From the NCBI RefSeq assembly GCF_030546805.1, contig NZ_JAUOPC010000001.1, positions 518,081 to 582,080 on the forward strand: 64,000 nucleotides of DNA, written 5' to 3'. The number at the start of each line of letters is the position of its first letter. Within the stretch, counting starts at the first letter, position 1. The notes beneath the pieces were generated by a model, which was not told where the DNA came from, did no database searches, and worked only from the letters and a program-made list of their open reading frames with translations. Shown here piece after piece: positions 54,910-63,321 of this stretch. The stretch is from Cyclobacterium sp. 1_MG-2023. Its GTDB lineage: Bacteria; Bacteroidota; Bacteroidia; Cytophagales; Cyclobacteriaceae. The position numbers and the translations under genes were made by a program.

Positions 54910-55050
54910 CTATTCTTTTTCAATCCTTTCTTTCAAATTAGGTTTTGAACCGGGAAATGTGGTTTTGGTGGACATATCATATCCAATCCACAGCATTATA
55001 GCCAAAAAAACGATCCCAAAAATGAGAAAAATCAATTTGTTTCTATTCAT
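54910..55050 (-). CDS. 46-residue single-pass membrane protein
   Basis: A short frame from ATG 55050 to TAG 54910. It encodes an N-terminal MNRNK, one hydrophobic helix (about 6-24, LIFLIFGIVFLAIMLWIGY) and a basic/polar tail (STKTTFPGSKPNLKER). The clean helix, the positive-inside start, a plausible -7 element 23 bp upstream and a tail unlike random sequence support it as real. Topology would be N-in, C-out. Function unknown. It precedes the 214-aa unknown gene by 47 bp on the same strand. Confidence 0.6.
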   Translation of the reverse strand: MNRNKLIFLIFGIVFLAIMLWIGYDMSTKTTFPGSKPNLKERIEKE

Positions 55051-55072
55051 CCTTACTCTGAATTTTTGTATG

Positions 55073-55080
55073 CAAAACTA
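55073..55080 (-). promoter_or_regulatory. Candidate -7 element for the 46-aa membrane protein gene
   Basis: TAGTTTTG on the minus strand fits TANNTTTG, 23 bp before the ATG; no convincing -33 box. Confidence 0.33.
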
Positions 55081-55244
55081 ATCAAGTATTTGAATAAATA
55101 GTTCCATACAATCATATACTTTTTAGGCAATTAATGACGTTAACTAAATGGATATTACTTTTAAATTTGAAAAGGTTTCAATTTTAATATTTGAGATTTT
55201 GTAAAAATTTTCCAGTAAAATGTAAAAATGTATCTTTACAGCAC

Positions 55245-55252
55245 TATTTTTG
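55245..55252 (+). promoter_or_regulatory. Candidate -7 element for the HPt gene
   Basis: TATTTTTG fits TANNTTTG, 69 bp before the ATG of the HPt protein gene; -33 not recognisable. Confidence 0.3.
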
Positions 55253-55320
55253 CACTCAAATAATCTACCTAAGTTATTTATTGCTTAATTTTCTACCACC
55301 ACTTTCAATAAAATAGTTTT

Positions 55321-55659
55321 ATGTACAAACAGATCAAACCCGATATGATCTATCATTATTTTGATGAGGATATTGAACTTATCCATGAAATCATAGAGTT
55401 GGTTTTGGAACTGAATGTACAAGATTTAAAGACCTTACTGCCACTTTACGAGACAGGGCAGTTTAATGTAATCAAAAAGAAATTTCACAGGTCTAAGCCA
55501 GTATTTAGTTTATTAGGAGCCAATCTGGTAAATAAAAATATTAATGCACTAGAAAAAGAAATAACCAATAATTTTCCTGAAATTTATCCGGATTTTTTAA
55601 AGTCTTTGGATGAACTGGAACAAGATCTACATTTCTTCCTAAAAAGTACTCCACATTAA
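55321..55659 (+). CDS. Solitary HPt (histidine phosphotransfer) protein
   Basis: 112 residues, all helical. His56 in FHRSKPVFSLLGA corresponds to the HxxKP/HxLKG phosphorylation site of HPt domains; the following SLLGANLV packs as the next helix turn. Acidic helices at the N- and C-termini complete a four-helix bundle. It would shuttle phosphate between hybrid histidine kinases and response regulators in the cytoplasm. No kinase or regulator is nearby, so its partners are elsewhere. It lies 66 bp upstream of the gamma-glutamyltransferase gene, possibly in the same transcript. Confidence 0.78.
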   Translation: MYKQIKPDMIYHYFDEDIELIHEIIELVLELNVQDLKTLLPLYETGQFNVIKKKFHRSKPVFSLLGANLVNKNINALEKEITNNFPEIYPDFLKSLDELEQDLHFFLKSTPH

Positions 55660-55725
55660 TATTATATTATCCCAAGTTAGTTTATTTTTCAATAATCATT
55701 TCAATCGACAGATTAATAGGTATTA

Positions 55726-57429
55726 ATGACAAAGCTATCTTTTCCTTTACGAAATCAGATAATTATATTTTCACTTTTACTGGCAATTGGGTTTTCATGT
55801 AAACCACAAAAACACCAAACCGGATTATTGGGTAATAAGGCCATGGTTGTCAGTGCACACCCATTGGCTTCAGAGGTAGGCAAAACTATTCTTCTTAAAG
55901 GAGGAAATGCAGTGGATGCAGCCATAGCAGTACATATGGCCCTTGCCGTAGTATACCCACAGGCAGGAAATATTGGTGGTGGGGGCTTTATGGTTATCAG
56001 AGAAAATGATGGAACCGTTCATTCTTTAGATTATAGAGAAAAGGCTCCAATAAATGCTGACAAAGACATGTACCTTGATGCAGAAGGAAATGCTTTACCA
56101 GAGAAAAGTCAAAATGGCCATTTGGCTTCGGGCGTACCCGGAGCAGTAGATGGAATGGTCAGGGCTTATGAAAAATTTGGTTCACTTCCTTGGGAGCAAT
56201 TGATAAACCCAGCCATTAAACTTGCTGAGAATGGTTTTGAATTAACCGAAAAAGAGGCCGATTTTTTTTCAGCATATGCAAGCAAACTAAAAAAACACTC
56301 TACAGTAGACCCCACTCATTTTACCTCCAAATCCTTTAAAAAAGGGGATTTCTTAATCCAAAAAGATCTAGCGAGAACCCTCACCTATATCCGAGACAAA
56401 GGAAGAGATGGTTTTTATTCAGGAAAAGTGGCCGATCTTTTAGTAGAAGAGATGACTAGAGGGGGAGGAATCATCAATCACCAAGATTTAAAACATTACA
56501 GCAGCAAATGGAGAACACCATTGAGAGGCACTTATAAAAACTATGGCATTATAACCATGGGTCCACCAAGCGGAGGAGGAATAATATTGCTTCAGATGTT
56601 AGGTACAATAGAGGATTACAAGGTTTCCAATAGCAAAGATAAATTTGTGGATTACCTGCATCTAAAAACAGAAATGGCGCGAAGAATATTTGCTGATCGA
56701 GCAGCTTACATGGCTGATTCAGACTTTTATCCAGTGCCCATCAATCAATTAATCACCAAAGACTATTTATTGGAACGTTTTAAAAGTTTTAATCCTAATA
56801 AGGCTACACCATCATCAGAAATTAAAGAGGGAGAAATCGATCAAGAAAGTGAAGAAACCACTCATTTTTCTATTATTGACCCCGATGGAAATGCCGTTTC
56901 AAGTACTACAACCTTAAATGGAAACATGGGATCCAAAGTATTGGTAGCAGGTGCAGGCTTTATCCTCAACAATGAAATGGATGATTTTTCTATAAAACCG
57001 GGATTTCCAAACATGTTTGGTGTGCTGGGAGGTGAAGCCAATAAAATCGAACCTGAGAAAAGGATGCTTAGCTCTATGAGTCCCACTATTTTAGAGAAAG
57101 ATGGTGAGTTATTTATGGTTGTAGGTACGCCAGGTGGATCCACAATTCCAACATCTGTTTTTCAGACCATTATCAACGTGGTCGAATTTGATATGGGAAT
57201 GCAACAGGCGGTTGACGAACCCAGGTTTCATAGCCAATGGAAACCTGATTTGATCAGCTATGAAAATAGCTTTTCAAACAAGCGTTTATTTGAAGATTTG
57301 AGGAAAAAAGGCCACATCCTTAAAGAAAGAGGTTCAATCGGAAAAGTAGATGCCATTTTGATCCGTGATAATGGCACTTTAGAAGCAGGGGCTGATTCTC
57401 GAGGGATGGATACAGCTGCTGGGTTCTAG
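55726..57429 (+). CDS. ggt: Gamma-glutamyltransferase, lipoprotein form
   Basis: 567 residues. A lipobox Cys (LLAIGFSC-KPQ) indicates a membrane-anchored periplasmic or surface enzyme. Large subunit: GGNAVDAAIAVHMALAV, NIGGGGFMVI, LDYREKAP. Autocleavage is before Thr378 in EETTHFSIID, the catalytic nucleophile of the small subunit. The small subunit has GSKVLVAGAGFILNNEMDDF, MLSSMSPTI and GTPGGSTIP. It hydrolyses or transfers gamma-glutamyl groups from glutathione and similar compounds. A link to the gamma-glutamyl operon 3 kb away is possible but unproven. Confidence 0.95.
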   Translation: MTKLSFPLRNQIIIFSLLLAIGFSCKPQKHQTGLLGNKAMVVSAHPLASEVGKTILLKGGNAVDAAIAVHMALAVVYPQAGNIGGGGFMVIRENDGTVHSLDYREKAPINADKDMYLDAEGNALPEKSQNGHLASGVPGAVDGMVRAYEKFGSLPWEQLINPAIKLAENGFELTEKEADFFSAYASKLKKHSTVDPTHFTSKSFKKGDFLIQKDLARTLTYIRDKGRDGFYSGKVADLLVEEMTRGGGIINHQDLKHYSSKWRTPLRGTYKNYGIITMGPPSGGGIILLQMLGTIEDYKVSNSKDKFVDYLHLKTEMARRIFADRAAYMADSDFYPVPINQLITKDYLLERFKSFNPNKATPSSEIKEGEIDQESEETTHFSIIDPDGNAVSSTTTLNGNMGSKVLVAGAGFILNNEMDDFSIKPGFPNMFGVLGGEANKIEPEKRMLSSMSPTILEKDGELFMVVGTPGGSTIPTSVFQTIINVVEFDMGMQQAVDEPRFHSQWKPDLISYENSFSNKRLFEDLRKKGHILKERGSIGKVDAILIRDNGTLEAGADSRGMDTAAGF

Positions 57430-57435
57430 TATTCA

Positions 57436-57717
57436 TCATTTACACAACCTCAAAACATGTGGGCTGGTCCCGGGAATACGCTCAATAATACCCCTTGCCT
57501 CGAGGTCTAATTTTACTGAAACAAGATACCAAGGTACTGACCCATCCAAACTATCCTCTAAAGAGGCCTTGGCTAGTTCATTTAATTCCTTGTAGGTGAT
57601 TTCTTTCCTTTCTTCCAACGTTTTAAGGACAAAGGTTTTTATTAAGGTGTATTTAGACACCAAAATATTGACCCCTTTCTTGCCATCCGGATGAAGTGTC
57701 AAAATTCTATCTTCCAT
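57436..57717 (-). CDS. Small winged-helix-like protein (DUF6958-like), function unknown
   Basis: 93 residues. MEDRILTLHPDGKKGVNI leads into a helix-rich part (ITYKELNELAKASL) and ends with VSVKLDLEARGIIERIPG, a recognition-helix-and-wing-like arrangement. It resembles the small DUF6958 family as far as I can recall it. There is no signal peptide. It converges with ggt, the stops being 6 bp apart, and stands alone. DNA binding is a structural guess. Confidence 0.65.
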   Translation of the reverse strand: MEDRILTLHPDGKKGVNILVSKYTLIKTFVLKTLEERKEITYKELNELAKASLEDSLDGSVPWYLVSVKLDLEARGIIERIPGTSPHVLRLCK

Positions 57718-57834
57718 AATAATGTCATTGTTAAGTGGGCCCTATTTTCTAAATTCACTTTAAGCTACAAAAAAACATCAATAGGAATACTATTATTAGG
57801 ATTAGTAAACTTGTTTGATATCAAGTCTTTGGAA

Positions 57835-58872
57835 TTATTCCAAGCCATGTTCATTGGACAGATAGCGCAATGCTTCTTCTAATACCAAATCTGTCTGTGC
57901 GTTTATCGATGCTTCTGTATTTTTAACAAAAACATCAGGCTCATGACCTATGCCATCCAAGCTTTCTCCATTAGGCAATAAAAATTGCTGAATGGAATAA
58001 ACATACTTCCATCCATTGGGAAGAAATCGCATATTACTTACCGTAGAAAAGTCACCGGCTGTGGTATCTCCCATTTGAATGACATGATCAAAAGCTTTCA
58101 TATGTAGCAGGAAAACTTCACCTGCACTGATGGTTTTTCTGTCCGTAAGTACAATAACAGGCTTGGTATATGAATTGTCACCATCAAATTGAGTGTGGTA
58201 TATATTCTTCTCATCAAAATCATTATATCCTTTTCCATTTCTGGTCTGTACACTGTATATTTCATGAACTCCATCAGAAAAGGCTTGAGCAATTCTTGCT
58301 GAATACCTGTCATCTCCCCCACTATTTTGCCTTATGTCCAAAATAATGGCTTTAGTATTTTCAAAGTTTCTAATTATTTCATCCATTACCGAAGGATTAT
58401 CACCATCCATAGTACCCAAATAAATGTAGCCTATATTTTTGTCTTTTACTTGCCCAAACAAGAGTTCATCTTCTGACCCCACCTCGGTTTTGGTAGCTAT
58501 ATACTTTGAGAGCAATAATTCAGCGCTAAATTCAGCTGTAGACTGCTCATTGAGCGCATAGCCGGATTTATACCTAATATTTCCATTGTAGAGCGTCGTG
58601 TGGCTGTCGTCTAAGTGTTCTACCATTTCCGTCATCACTTCCCATAGTCCCTCATTGGAAAGATCATCAGTAACTTGTGGTCGATAAATCTGATACAGCT
58701 GCTTCCAATTGATCCCTCTCACTTCAAAGAGACTGTAATGCCGGTCAAAATCATTCCATAAGATTTCAAAGTTTTGCGAAGGTGTATTGGGTGCCTCTTC
58801 ACCTAAGATTGCCTCTTCACAGCTGAATAAAAAAATGGAAATCAATATTATGCAAAAGTTTTGTCGGTTCAT
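57835..58872 (-). CDS. S41-family peptidase, lipoprotein
   Basis: The frame is open from an ATG at 58941, but the ATG at 58872 gives a standard lipoprotein signal (MNRQNFCIILISIFLFSC-EE), so 345 residues are annotated. S41 tail-specific protease features are HLDDSHTTLYNG, NIGYIYLGTMDG, KAIILDIRQNSGGDD and TISAGEVFLLH, the SAGE serine being the nucleophile. No PDZ domain is visible between the N-terminal helical region and the protease core. It is probably in the periplasm or on the cell surface. The upstream gene on the same strand encodes an outer-membrane beta-barrel and ends 4 bp before the longer start. Confidence 0.88.
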   Translation of the reverse strand: MNRQNFCIILISIFLFSCEEAILGEEAPNTPSQNFEILWNDFDRHYSLFEVRGINWKQLYQIYRPQVTDDLSNEGLWEVMTEMVEHLDDSHTTLYNGNIRYKSGYALNEQSTAEFSAELLLSKYIATKTEVGSEDELLFGQVKDKNIGYIYLGTMDGDNPSVMDEIIRNFENTKAIILDIRQNSGGDDRYSARIAQAFSDGVHEIYSVQTRNGKGYNDFDEKNIYHTQFDGDNSYTKPVIVLTDRKTISAGEVFLLHMKAFDHVIQMGDTTAGDFSTVSNMRFLPNGWKYVYSIQQFLLPNGESLDGIGHEPDVFVKNTEASINAQTDLVLEEALRYLSNEHGLE

Positions 58873-58945
58873 GGGAATAGGATAATCAATAGACAAGGTT
58901 TTTTTTATTTTCTTAATTTGAACTTGTAGAAAGCCTTTCATTGGT

Positions 58946-59722
58946 TTAAAATTTTAAGGTTATTCCGGTTGCAGGTGTCATTGCCATCCGCTTGTATGAG
59001 TGTAAATTGTTTACTTTTTGGAAGGAAATTGAATAGTCTAAGTTCCATGCCAACCCCGGTAAAATTTGGAAGGCATAAGCCAAACCCCAATCCAAGCCTA
59101 AATATTGACCAAAAGAGGCAGGCTCTCCTTGAAGCATAATTTTTACCGGATTATCTTGGTTCTCTATTATAAACTCATCGATCCCATTGTAGGGAGGTCT
59201 ACCTAAAAATTGGACAATTGGTACACCAATAGAAGTTTGAATGCTATGCTTGTCATTAATCCTTTTTGCAACCAATCCCTTGATTACCAAACCTTGGGAG
59301 GAAGTATAACTAAATGCATCCAAATCATTCCAATCAATAAAAAAAGCATTGGTTTCATAAGCTCCTCCCATATAAAAGTCTAAAGATTCTTTATCGTTTT
59401 TAATTCGAAATAAGTATTGCACGCCAATATTTATGTCTAAAAAGGTGTTGATGAATCCACTTGTCTCATTGGACCTCACCTCCCCTGCACCATAGCCTAC
59501 TGATATCCCAAAAATATTTTCACCTATTCTTCGATAAGAAAGGCCATATTGCAATCCTGCTCCTCGATAGTGTAAGGGGGATAAAATATTATCCTTTAAA
59601 TAATTGTCCTGATACCCTACCCTTAAACTAAGGAGCTTGTCTACAGGCCTAATTACCTCCTGCGCTTTTACCATACCCACCAATAGGAGAAAACAACAAG
59701 TATAAATGAGAATCTTTTTCAT
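58946..59722 (-). CDS. Outer-membrane beta-barrel protein, function unknown
   Basis: 258 residues. The signal peptide is cleaved near VKA-Q (about 20). The mature protein shows alternating hydrophobic strands with aromatic girdles (LSLRVGYQDN, LQYGLSYRRIG, NIGVQYLFRI, GITLKF at the C-terminus), typical of a small outer-membrane barrel ending in Phe. I do not recognise the family. It is co-oriented with, and probably co-transcribed with, the S41 lipoprotein gene. Confidence 0.72.
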   Translation of the reverse strand: MKKILIYTCCFLLLVGMVKAQEVIRPVDKLLSLRVGYQDNYLKDNILSPLHYRGAGLQYGLSYRRIGENIFGISVGYGAGEVRSNETSGFINTFLDINIGVQYLFRIKNDKESLDFYMGGAYETNAFFIDWNDLDAFSYTSSQGLVIKGLVAKRINDKHSIQTSIGVPIVQFLGRPPYNGIDEFIIENQDNPVKIMLQGEPASFGQYLGLDWGLAYAFQILPGLAWNLDYSISFQKVNNLHSYKRMAMTPATGITLKF

Positions 59723-59815
59723 TTTAGAAAGTAAAGTTTTATAAGATTATTCCCGGTTAATAATAAGAAGACAACCAAGTAGTGGAATACCCTTAGTCCA
59801 CCTGCAAAATATTCT

Positions 59816-59875
59816 AAAAAAAATTGCCAAGGTTAAAATTGCCTGTTCCCCAGAAGCAAAATACCATTGGCAATT
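59816..59875 (-). terminator. Large-loop terminator downstream of the ceramidase-like gene
   Basis: AATTGCCAA (59822-59830) and TTGGCAATT (59867-59875) form a perfect 9-bp stem. On the minus strand the stem is followed by a run of eight T. The 36-nt loop holds a second small stem (GCTTCTG/CAGGC type). It lies about 85 bp after the gene's stop. Confidence 0.55.
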
Positions 59876-59958
59876 ATTACTCAAAAGAGGCTGCTATACC
59901 ATCCTTAAAAGAGGTTCATTAATAAACTTCAAATTGAGAAGTAGAGAGGAGCTTCGTA

Positions 59959-61389
59959 TTATTCTTTTAATAAATCATTTATGGCCTTCATCAATACCCC
60001 TTCTACCTCAGGAGCAACATTCGATGCCCGCTCACTGACCTCATACCCTCCTTTTTCATAAGCCAATGTGGTTCCAATATACCCCATACCAAGATCTCCA
60101 TAAGCGGCCATGGTTACAAATAAATCCGGGCGGGCTGCTTTGGCTGCAAGTTGGTATTCTACAAAAAGTTCTCCGGGCATATGTAAAATTCTTGCATCAT
60201 TAAGACTTAGGCAACTGATATCAATGGTTTTACCCGCCTGTGTCCTACGCAACCATGCCATTTTTCGGGCGATTCCACTATTTTTCTTTAATAGCTCATT
60301 GCTTAATTTTAACTCCTCTTGTATTTTAAACAAGTAGAGTGCCGGAGGCAAAGCCACCTTTTCTACTGACCACGAAATATTGGCAGCAGTTATAGGTTCT
60401 TTTTTTGTAGTCTCCCAAGCTTTTTCCATTCCATTTGCCAAACGTTGCGCAAAAACAAGTCTGTTTTCATGGGATCCATCATTGTATTTACCTGCAGCAA
60501 TATTTCCTCCTGCCCCATTAAAATGTACATGTAGCGCATCAGGAACAGCCAATTGACGAAAAAATCTGGCTACGCCAACAAAATCAGGATTAGGAATACC
60601 TGTACGGTAATAACTCTGTGGGTGGGTAGCATAATAACTTAAAATTGCGACCGGATTGTTTTCATTCCAAAAACTAATAAGCGATAGTTCAGGGTCAATC
60701 AGCCCTTCAGGTTCGGCACGTATATCAGGATCTTTAGTAGTAGACATTCTCGTAACACGTACTTTACCATCATGCCCATAAATATTTCTATTTGAAGCTA
60801 CTCTATCAACAATTGCTTTACCAATACCTAAATGTGTTACAGGTTGTGGAGCCGATAAAGCGCTTTTAACAGCCACTGTTAAACGTCGAAGCGCTTCACG
60901 AGGAAATGTACCATCATAGTAGGTAGGGTTAATTAATGCTGGATCTATCCCCGCTTCCAAAAGAATTTGCTCTGCTCCTGCATCAAACCTTGGGGCATCG
61001 TGCTGATGCAAAACATTCACTGAAATCCGCTCCGGAGTAGACCCAACAGCTGCCGCCAATGCTCTTCTAAATTCATCCATGCCTTCATTACCAATGGCAA
61101 GCCAATCTATGGAACATAATACTATAGGTAATCCAGCTCCTTGTAACACTATTCCTTTAGCCCTTAAACCTAGATCCCATTTGTTTATAGAAACATCATA
61201 GGCCAATGGACTTCCAACCGGTGGCGTAACATCTATATCAAAAGTGGATAAAAGCAACCCTTCTTCTTGTCTTTCTTGGAACTCTTCCCTGCTTTCAGCA
61301 TTGTCTTTTCCTTCCACTATCGTTATTTGATGGAAAATAAGGGAAAAGACAACAAGTAAGACTGCAAAATTCAAATTAATATCTTTCAT
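59959..61389 (-). CDS. Neutral/alkaline ceramidase-like secreted hydrolase
   Basis: 476 residues. A signal peptide (about 1-27) is followed by the start of the ceramidase-like N-domain: STFDIDVTPPVGSPL, LRAKGIVLQG, VLCSIDWLAIGN. The likely Zn site is NVLHQHDAPR (two His), with further ligands in SYYATHPQSYYR. NGAGGNIAAGKYNDG and GELFVEYQLAAKAARPD are also family-like. Neutral ceramidases cleave the amide of ceramide, but many bacterial homologues in sugar-utilisation loci act on unknown substrates; this one is shorter and lacks the C-terminal Ig-like domain. It follows the second susC-susD pair on the same strand, separated by a terminator. Confidence 0.75.
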   Translation of the reverse strand: MKDINLNFAVLLVVFSLIFHQITIVEGKDNAESREEFQERQEEGLLLSTFDIDVTPPVGSPLAYDVSINKWDLGLRAKGIVLQGAGLPIVLCSIDWLAIGNEGMDEFRRALAAAVGSTPERISVNVLHQHDAPRFDAGAEQILLEAGIDPALINPTYYDGTFPREALRRLTVAVKSALSAPQPVTHLGIGKAIVDRVASNRNIYGHDGKVRVTRMSTTKDPDIRAEPEGLIDPELSLISFWNENNPVAILSYYATHPQSYYRTGIPNPDFVGVARFFRQLAVPDALHVHFNGAGGNIAAGKYNDGSHENRLVFAQRLANGMEKAWETTKKEPITAANISWSVEKVALPPALYLFKIQEELKLSNELLKKNSGIARKMAWLRRTQAGKTIDISCLSLNDARILHMPGELFVEYQLAAKAARPDLFVTMAAYGDLGMGYIGTTLAYEKGGYEVSERASNVAPEVEGVLMKAINDLLKE

Positions 61390-61467
61390 ATTTTTAAGAA
61401 TTAATAATTCATTGTTTCAAATAATATTTCACTACCCAAGCTAGATCCTGTAAAAATTACATGGAAA

Positions 61468-61495
61468 AAAGGAGAAACCTAGAGGTTTCTCCTTT
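61468..61495 (-). terminator. Rho-independent terminator after the second susD
   Basis: AAAGGAGAAACCT (61468-61480) and AGGTTTCTCCTTT (61483-61495) form a tight perfect stem with further A on the plus-strand side, giving a U tract to the minus transcript. It lies 65 bp after the susD stop. Confidence 0.87.
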
Positions 61496-61559
61496 AAAAT
61501 TAAAGTATGAATTAATGGTCATTTCACCTTTTCTAATCAAATAATATATTCATTCTTGC

Positions 61560-63275
61560 TTAATATCCTGTGTTTTGAGGAAAATCAGCATCCACATTAA
61601 GATCAATTTGTTCTTGAGGTATCGGCCAACGGAAATTATGTTCCTCAATAGCTGCTCCAGGAACAAGAGGATTATCGTTGTATTTACGAACCCTTTCTAA
61701 AAGTTTACCGGTACGTCTCAATATTAATAGCCTCCATTCTTCTCCGTACAATTCTCTTACACGTTCATCCAACAAGAAATCCATATCAATATCGGATGCA
61801 GAGACAGGAGTTGCATTGGCACGTTCTCTTATTCTGTTCACATCTGCTGCTGCCAAGGCATTATTGCCCAACTCTAAATTTGCCTCGGCTCGAATTAGCA
61901 AGGTTTCAGCAAAACGCAATGCATACCAATCTTTGTGCGTAATCCCTCCTCCTGAGCGGTTAGGCTGCAAGAAATAATTTAAAGGATCAGTAAATTTAGT
62001 ATGGATAGGGAAAATAATTTTAGTAGAATCCGCTATTGGGTCAGGTCTTGGTGGATCATAAAGGCTGAAGTCGATTTTTTGTTTGTCGAAAGCTGACTCA
62101 GGATTATCATAATAAAAATTGCGTTTTAAATTATGTTCAGCATTCCTGATATCAATGTCCCAATTGTCCTGCCATACTCCATAATAAACCAGACTGGTTC
62201 CTCTCCCATTTGCAGTTGGCCGACCAAGACTATCGGAATACCCCGTATACAAGCCATTATACAGTTCACCTTGAAAACCTTTTTTTCCATCAGGTGTAAG
62301 CCCGATATCAAAATAACGTGGTCCAAAAATATAGGCACTTGCTATTTGTCCTCCGCCGATTATAAAAGGCTCCACTTGAATGACCCACATGGCTTCCTTA
62401 TTTTCCGGAAGATTATGATTTCCAAAACCAAAAAGGTCAAAAAACACATCTCCGGAGCCCCATACATCGTTGCCAAGCTTTGTTCCAAAACGGCTTAACA
62501 TCAAATCGTAATCATAATCTTCAATAACATTTGAAGCTGCTTCTACGGCATTTTCAAAATCATCCTGTTCAAGGTAGGTTTCTGCCAGATAATGCCAAGC
62601 AGGTCCTTGGGTAATTCTTCCAGGAGCATCTTCTTCACCCGGTTTAGGTAAATTATTGGCGGCATATTGAAAATCTTCAACCATCAAGTTATGAATGTCT
62701 GCTACCGGGTTTCTAATAAAATCCGCTTTAGCAGAATTGATAGGCTCTGTCAAAAGTGGAATATCTCCATAAGTGGAAACCAAGTATCTGTAGGCAAAGC
62801 CCCTAAAAAAGCGGGCTTCTGCAATGTACTTGTTTTTACCGGCTTCACCCTCTGCAAACACTTCAGGATCGGCGCTTTCCACCCTATCAATCAAAACATT
62901 TGCCCATTGGATAATTTCAAAACCAACATTCCATGTTGCAATCACATTTCTCCAAACAGGAGTCATGTCAGTATAGGAGTTCAAATAAGAACCTCCAGGG
63001 CCGGGGGTTTCACCATTGTAACCAATATCTGAGCCATGTGTAGCCCAATTCATCACCCCAAATTCACCAAATGAATAATAGGCAACCCGAACACGGTCGT
63101 GAATAGCAGTTATACCTTGCAAGGCACCTGCTTCAGTTAAGTATGCATTGTCCGGTGAAAGAAAATCCAGTGGTTTTTCGTCCAGAATATCATCATTACA
63201 AGACGGAAATATAAACAGCGCAACTGCAGCCATCAGCAAAGATTTTACTGCAAGAATTTTTATATTTATGTTCAT
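61560..63275 (-). CDS. SusD/RagB-family lipoprotein (second locus)
   Basis: 571 residues. Lipobox Cys26 lies in LFIFPSC-NDD. Core: ILDEKPLDFLSPDNAYLTEAG, AEARFFRGFAYRYLVSTYGDIPLL, ETLLIRAEANLELGN, LLDERVRELYGEEWRLLILRRTGK, and the C-terminal WPIPQEQIDLNVDADFPQNTGY ending. It is longer than the SusD homologue at 41999, indicating a different ligand class. It is the second gene after susC (46-bp gap) and is followed by a terminator. Confidence 0.94.
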   Translation of the reverse strand: MNINIKILAVKSLLMAAVALFIFPSCNDDILDEKPLDFLSPDNAYLTEAGALQGITAIHDRVRVAYYSFGEFGVMNWATHGSDIGYNGETPGPGGSYLNSYTDMTPVWRNVIATWNVGFEIIQWANVLIDRVESADPEVFAEGEAGKNKYIAEARFFRGFAYRYLVSTYGDIPLLTEPINSAKADFIRNPVADIHNLMVEDFQYAANNLPKPGEEDAPGRITQGPAWHYLAETYLEQDDFENAVEAASNVIEDYDYDLMLSRFGTKLGNDVWGSGDVFFDLFGFGNHNLPENKEAMWVIQVEPFIIGGGQIASAYIFGPRYFDIGLTPDGKKGFQGELYNGLYTGYSDSLGRPTANGRGTSLVYYGVWQDNWDIDIRNAEHNLKRNFYYDNPESAFDKQKIDFSLYDPPRPDPIADSTKIIFPIHTKFTDPLNYFLQPNRSGGGITHKDWYALRFAETLLIRAEANLELGNNALAAADVNRIRERANATPVSASDIDMDFLLDERVRELYGEEWRLLILRRTGKLLERVRKYNDNPLVPGAAIEEHNFRWPIPQEQIDLNVDADFPQNTGY

Positions 63276-63321
63276 CGTTTTTATATTTATCAGGTTTTAC
63301 TTAATTAAATAAGTTGAACGC

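Noticed and set aside
57691-57882. Short plus-strand frame between two minus-strand genes
   Set aside because: It overlaps the ends of both neighbours, has irregular composition and no start region support.
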